In this document: in pieces, positions 60,469-64,000 of the stretch
How positions within the stretch are numbered: the stretch's first letter is position 1
Layout of the letters: every line of letters begins with the position of its first letter
Source of the DNA: CBDFHB01 sp965250115
Lineage (GTDB): Bacteria; Acidobacteriota; Vicinamibacteria; Marinacidobacterales; SMYC01
Direction: 5' to 3'
NCBI GenBank assembly: GCA_965250115.1
Contig: CBDFNJ010000001.1
Coordinates: forward strand, 1,612,001 to 1,676,000
Length of the DNA: 64,000 nt
Notes under the pieces: model-generated
The model's input: the letters and a program-made list of their open reading frames with translations, nothing else
Databases searched by the model: none
What the model was told of the DNA's origin: nothing
Position numbers and translations under genes: made by a program

Positions 60469-61572
60469 TTGAACCTACGGATTCCCGGGCCGACTCCTTG
60501 TCGTCAGGAGGTGCTGTCGGCTGTCGCTCGACCTATGATGAACCACCGTGGACCGGAGATGAGGGAGCTCTTGAACGGCCTCATCGACAAGATGCAGCGC
60601 TATCTCGGGACGTCCCACGACATTGTGTGGTTGACGGCGAGCGGAACGGGAGGGCTCGAGGCCACTATCTGCAACCTGATGAGCGCGGGCGATCGGGTCC
60701 TCGGTGTGAGTTCGGGTGTCTTCGGCGAGAGGTTTTGCCAGATCGCCGAGGCCTATGGCGCCGACGTGAGGCGGCTCGAGGTCGAATGGGGCCGGGCGCT
60801 CGAGCCCGATTTGCTGCGCGCCGCTCTGCGCGAAACGAAGGGCCTCAAAGCCGTGCTCCTCACGCAGAACGAGACTTCCACCGGGGTCGCGCATCCAATC
60901 GAAGAGCTCTGTCGGGTCGTCTCCGCGGAACGCCCCGAAACGCTCCTGTTGGTCGACGCGGTCTCGAGCCTGGGAGCGATGCCCTTGCCGATGGACGAAT
61001 TGGGGATCGATGTCGTCGTGACTGGGTCGCAGAAGGCATGGGGCGTTCCTCCGGGCATGACGATGCTGTGTCTTTCCGCGCGAGCGTGGGACACGATGGA
61101 AACGGCCTCGATGCCGCGTTTCTACTTCGACTTGAAGCGTTATCGCGACGCGCAGGCCACGGGGAGCTTCCCCTTCACACCCGTGCTTCCCGTCGTTTTC
61201 GGACTCGACGTCGCGTTGGACCTTATGCTCGCGGAAACGCCCGCCGCCGTACATGCGCGGCACCGGGCCGTGGCCGAGCGGGCCCGCGAGGGTCTCGAGG
61301 ACCTGGGGCTCGAGCTCTTCGCCGATGAGCGATTTCTCTCTCCTACCGTGACGGCCTTCAAGGTGCCCGACGGTGTCGACGAATCCGAGCTCGTTGCGCT
61401 TCTGCGCTCGAAATACGGGACGGTTCTCGCGCGCGGTCACCAACGATTGAGAGGCGAGATCCTGCGCCTTGGACATCTCGGCTGGGTGCAGCCCCCGGAG
61501 GTCGACGACGCCATCGAAGCTCTCCGCCGCGCCCTGGCCGAGGCGGGACCGACCGATCCTACCAAGGCGTGA
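60469..61572 (+). CDS. Class V aminotransferase (alanine-glyoxylate / serine-pyruvate type)
   Basis: A 367-residue PLP enzyme. LRIPGPTPCRQEVL at the start and NHRGPEMRELL are typical of the AGXT/SPT group. The PLP-site DAVSSLGAMPL is followed by GSQKAWGVPPG with the Schiff-base Lys (about 190). It probably uses alanine or serine as amino donor and glyoxylate or a 3-phospho/keto acid as acceptor; the same family includes phosphoserine-type and purine-catabolism enzymes. The start is TTG after GGAAGGA. The stop overlaps the MATE gene in GTGA, so they form an operon. Confidence 0.88.
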   Translation: MNLRIPGPTPCRQEVLSAVARPMMNHRGPEMRELLNGLIDKMQRYLGTSHDIVWLTASGTGGLEATICNLMSAGDRVLGVSSGVFGERFCQIAEAYGADVRRLEVEWGRALEPDLLRAALRETKGLKAVLLTQNETSTGVAHPIEELCRVVSAERPETLLLVDAVSSLGAMPLPMDELGIDVVVTGSQKAWGVPPGMTMLCLSARAWDTMETASMPRFYFDLKRYRDAQATGSFPFTPVLPVVFGLDVALDLMLAETPAAVHARHRAVAERAREGLEDLGLELFADERFLSPTVTAFKVPDGVDESELVALLRSKYGTVLARGHQRLRGEILRLGHLGWVQPPEVDDAIEALRRALAEAGPTDPTKA

Positions 61573-62915
61573 GCGGTCTGGTCTTCTCGCTTCGAACCGA
61601 GTGGGCACCCATGCTCCGTTTGGCGGTTCCCGTCGTCGTGGCGGAGCTCGGCTGGACCGCGATGGCAACGGTCGATACCTTGATGGTGGGTCGACTCAGC
61701 GCCGAGGCGATTGGCGCGGTCGGCTTGGGCTCTGCAGTATTTCTCGGCGTGTCGATGTTCGGGCTAGGGCTTCTCCTCGGGCTCGATACCATGATCTCCC
61801 AAGCATTCGGTGCCGGAGACTCCTCGGAGTGTTATCGGTCGCTCGTCCACGGGGTCTATGCGGCTCTCGGCCTCACGCTGCCGCTCTCCGGAGTCATCTT
61901 CGTGGTCGTCGCCTTCCTTCCTGGGTTCGGAATCAACCCGGACGTCTTGGTGCTGACCATCCCCTATTTGAAGCCGGTGGCAGGGAGCCTCCTTCCACTC
62001 CTGCTCTATTCGGCTACCCGTCGTTTTCTCCAAGCGACGGGTCACGCGAACGCTGTCATGATCGTTCTCGTCACTGCGAATCTCGTAAACGCGCTCACCA
62101 ATTGGGTGCTCGTTTTCGGCCACTGGGGGTTTCCCGCGCTAGGTGTCGTAGGTGCCGGTTGGGCGACCCTCATGTCGCGCAGCTATATGGCACTCGCTCT
62201 GGTCGGCTGCATCATCTATTACGATCGTCGTGGGGCGAGACAGCTCTTCGAAACGCCTCTGTGGATCGACGGGACGCGTTTGCGCAGGCTGCTCGACCTC
62301 GGCTTGCCATCGGCGCTTCACATCTCTCTCGAGATGGGCCTTTTCGCCGTGGCGACGGCTCTCGCCGGACGATTGGACGCGGCTTCTCTCGCGGCGCATC
62401 AGATCGCGCTGTCGGTCGCGGCCACGACCTTCATGGTGCCGCTCGGCGTGTCGTCTGCGGCCGCCGTTCGGGTCGGGCATGCGTTCGGCCGAGGCGATAG
62501 CGAGGGAGTGAGGCGAGGCGGTTGGATGGCCATCGTGCTCGGAGTGGGCTTCATGTCGATCGCAATGGTCACGCTCTTCGTATTTCCGAAGCGGATCATC
62601 TCCTTGTTCACCGATGATGCTTCGGTACTTTCCGTCGGGGTATCACTGCTCTTCGTCGCCGCGCTCTTTCAGCTTTTCGACGGGCTCCAGGTGGTCACGA
62701 CGGGAGCTCTGCGGGGCCTCGGAGAGACGAGGACACCCATGATGGTGGGGCTAGTCGGCTACTGGGGTCTGGGTATCCCGACCGGTTACCACCTCTGTTT
62801 CAACGCCGGTTGGGGAGTCATCGGGCTCTGGGTCGGTCTCGCCGTGGGTCTCGCCTCCGTCGGTGCGGTGTTACTTGTCGTTTGGACGCGCCGACTCGCA
62901 ACGCTCGCGTATTGA
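61569..62915 (+). CDS. MATE family efflux transporter
   Basis: A 448-residue membrane protein with 12 helices in two homologous halves. LAVPVVVAELGWTAMATVDTLMVG and GLGSAVFLGVSMFGLGLLLGLDTMISQAFGAGD form the N-half signature; GLPSALHISLEMGLFAVATALAG and SSAAAVRVGHAFGRGD the C-half. It exports organic cations or drugs with Na+ or H+. The GTG start overlaps the aminotransferase stop, so translation is coupled. Any metabolic link between the two is not clear. Confidence 0.92.
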   Translation: MSGLVFSLRTEWAPMLRLAVPVVVAELGWTAMATVDTLMVGRLSAEAIGAVGLGSAVFLGVSMFGLGLLLGLDTMISQAFGAGDSSECYRSLVHGVYAALGLTLPLSGVIFVVVAFLPGFGINPDVLVLTIPYLKPVAGSLLPLLLYSATRRFLQATGHANAVMIVLVTANLVNALTNWVLVFGHWGFPALGVVGAGWATLMSRSYMALALVGCIIYYDRRGARQLFETPLWIDGTRLRRLLDLGLPSALHISLEMGLFAVATALAGRLDAASLAAHQIALSVAATTFMVPLGVSSAAAVRVGHAFGRGDSEGVRRGGWMAIVLGVGFMSIAMVTLFVFPKRIISLFTDDASVLSVGVSLLFVAALFQLFDGLQVVTTGALRGLGETRTPMMVGLVGYWGLGIPTGYHLCFNAGWGVIGLWVGLAVGLASVGAVLLVVWTRRLATLAY

Positions 62916-63299
62916 AACGGGTCAACGAGCGGTGCGGGGGTAGAAGTTCGCCTCGATCTCGTGAACGCAGTTGTCGTGCTCGGGCCAGCCCGCGAGTAGC
63001 GCGGGAACGTCGGAGGCGAAGCTCAACCAGTTGATTCGAAAAGCGCCCACCTGCTCTCGCTGATCGAGGAGCCCCGTTCCACTTGGAAGCTGTGGACGAT
63101 TTCGTGACCGAGGACATGCCGGTCGTCCCAGTGTTCGACGTCAACCTGTCGTTGGATACGGTGTTCTCGCACCCGAGGCTCAGGGAGCTGGCGAAGGTCG
63201 CCGAGGACAAGATCCTCGCCGGCGCGGCGGTTGTCGCCGCCCATCGGGTCCGGTCGTCATATCGGATTCGTAGGACGAGTACCAGAACCGCTTCAACGT
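62916..63299 (-). pseudogene. Degraded metallopeptidase-like remnant
   Basis: On the minus strand one frame (63244-63023) includes DDRHVLGHEIVHSFQVERGS, with an HEIVH zinc motif like that of gluzincin peptidases. Another frame nearer the MATE gene reads INWLSFASDVPALLAGWPEH and ends at a stop around 62922. The pieces lie in different frames with no start, so this looks like debris truncated by the IS at 63300. The family call rests on one motif. Confidence 0.4.
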
Positions 63300-64000
63300 T
63301 GCCTTGGTGCACAACTCGCGATCTCGGTCCACAATTGTCCTGTACTCACGGATACGAGGTTCCCCATGAGCATTTTCAAACGCACTCAGCGGAAGTATGT
63401 GAAGAAGGCCTATCGCGTGAGGAATTGGCGTGAATATGAGGCGGGTCTACGCAACCGTGGGAGCCTGACCGTCTGGATCTCGCTCACCGCCGGCAAGCTT
63501 GTGAACTGGGACGCGCCCCGGCCGAGGAGGAGGAAACCGGGCCGTCAACGCAAGTACTCGAACCACGCCATCGAGACGGCTGTCACCCTGGGCATGGTGT
63601 TTCATCTGTCATCTAGGCAGAGCGAGGGATTGCTGCGGTCGTTGTTCGCTCTGATGAAGCTAGACAATGATGTGCCCGATCACACCACGATTTCGAGGCG
63701 CAAGGCGAAGCTGGGTAAGGTCCCCTTCTACCAAGACAAGCAGAAGACGCCGTTGCACACCTTGATCGACAGCAGCGGTCTCGCTGTCCACGCCGGCCAG
63801 CTGCGCAGAGCACCAAAGAGCAGGGACTATCGCAAGCTCCATCTGTGTGTCGACGAGCAGACTGGCGAAGTCGTCGCCGGCGAGCTGACGAGCAAAAGAG
63901 CCCGCGATTCATCGCGGGTTGCATCGCTTGTCGGACAGATCGACAGTCCCATCTCATCGGCCAGAGCTGACACCGCATACGACGCCAGCGGCGTCTATGA
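63300..64000 (+). mobile_element. IS5-family (IS903-type) insertion sequence, copy 2, incomplete at window edge
   Basis: Bases 63300-64000 match 1044-1744 with only two differences seen (near 63354 and 63760). The 17-bp terminal repeat at 63300-63316 is identical. The copy is in the same orientation as copy 1. The right end lies outside the window. Confidence 0.93.
63366..64000 (+). CDS. IS5-family transposase (IS903 subgroup), partial
   Basis: The first 211 residues of the transposase are present, including the first and second catalytic Asp (135 and 202). One substitution is seen relative to copy 1: LHTLIDSS instead of LHILIDSS. The frame runs off the window end. Near identity with the gene at 1110-2075 points to recent transposition. 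Confidence 0.9.
   Translation, partial: MSIFKRTQRKYVKKAYRVRNWREYEAGLRNRGSLTVWISLTAGKLVNWDAPRPRRRKPGRQRKYSNHAIETAVTLGMVFHLSSRQSEGLLRSLFALMKLDNDVPDHTTISRRKAKLGKVPFYQDKQKTPLHTLIDSSGLAVHAGQLRRAPKSRDYRKLHLCVDEQTGEVVAGELTSKRARDSSRVASLVGQIDSPISSARADTAYDASGVY

Noticed and set aside
1044..64000. A functional 61-kb composite transposon
   Set aside because: The right end is not visible, the content is housekeeping-like, and the first copy lacks a target duplication.
1..64000. tRNA, rRNA or CRISPR array
   Set aside because: No cloverleaf with a GGTTCGAAT-type arm outside coding DNA, no rRNA-like blocks and no regularly spaced repeats were seen by eye.

Overview
The window is high-GC bacterial chromosome of an ordinary free-living type, most likely from an uncultured Acidobacteriota-like organism. 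This is an inference from gene content: an 860-residue M14 carboxypeptidase, a formiminotransferase-cyclodeaminase fusion, a PEP-CTERM protein, a remnant of a TIGR02999-type ECF sigma factor, a SigA/RpoS-type sigma factor and several large GT-C-like membrane proteins. No rRNA, tRNA, CRISPR array or phage module was seen.

Layout. 1-2130: a GT-C-like membrane gene cut by an IS5-family (IS903-type) element. 2133-7838 (minus): M14 peptidase, then an operon of two GT4 glycosyltransferases and a coiled-coil protein. 8063-10302: sigma factor with its own promoter and terminator, YjbQ and a SAM O-methyltransferase. 10299-16771 (minus): TerC; an operon of a membrane-anchored family-5 solute-binding protein, a HAMP histidine kinase and an NtrC-type regulator; PhzF. 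16853-25927: two GT-C-like proteins, YkgJ, RNase HI, an ABC-F ATPase with an attenuator-like leader, and a sulfatase-fold lipoprotein. 25997-37635: unknown protein, TPR protein, thiolase, UbiB kinase, anchored lytic transglycosylase with a long noncoding leader, a GT2/GT-C pair, FmdB and an amidase. 37677-45527: a tryptophan operon (trpL-EGDCFBA-aroF) behind a complete ribosome-mediated attenuator. 45594-48548: a YeiH-type exporter with a coupled small membrane protein, and a serine hydrolase. 48532-50453: an ISAzo13-like element with target duplication, inserted at the hydrolase stop codon. 50459-53190: a lower-GC patch with citryl-CoA lyase and a PaaK-like ligase. 53191-63299: membrane protein, PEP-CTERM protein, ECF sigma pseudogene, FTCD, FabZ-like dehydratase, hybrid sensor kinase, class V aminotransferase, MATE transporter and peptidase debris. 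63300-64000: a second, nearly identical IS903-type copy in the same orientation as the first.

The best-supported logic is in the trp region. A 17-residue leader peptide with four tandem Trp codons, the 1:2, 2:3 and 3:4 pairings and an intrinsic terminator precede eight tightly packed genes, so DAHP synthase output and the whole Trp branch would answer to charged tRNA-Trp. Other regulatory signals are a terminator in the ABC-F leader, a ~330-nt leader before the transglycosylase gene, inverted repeats beside the sigma factor and yjbQ genes, and several TGn-extended -10 boxes so close to start codons that leaderless mRNAs are likely.
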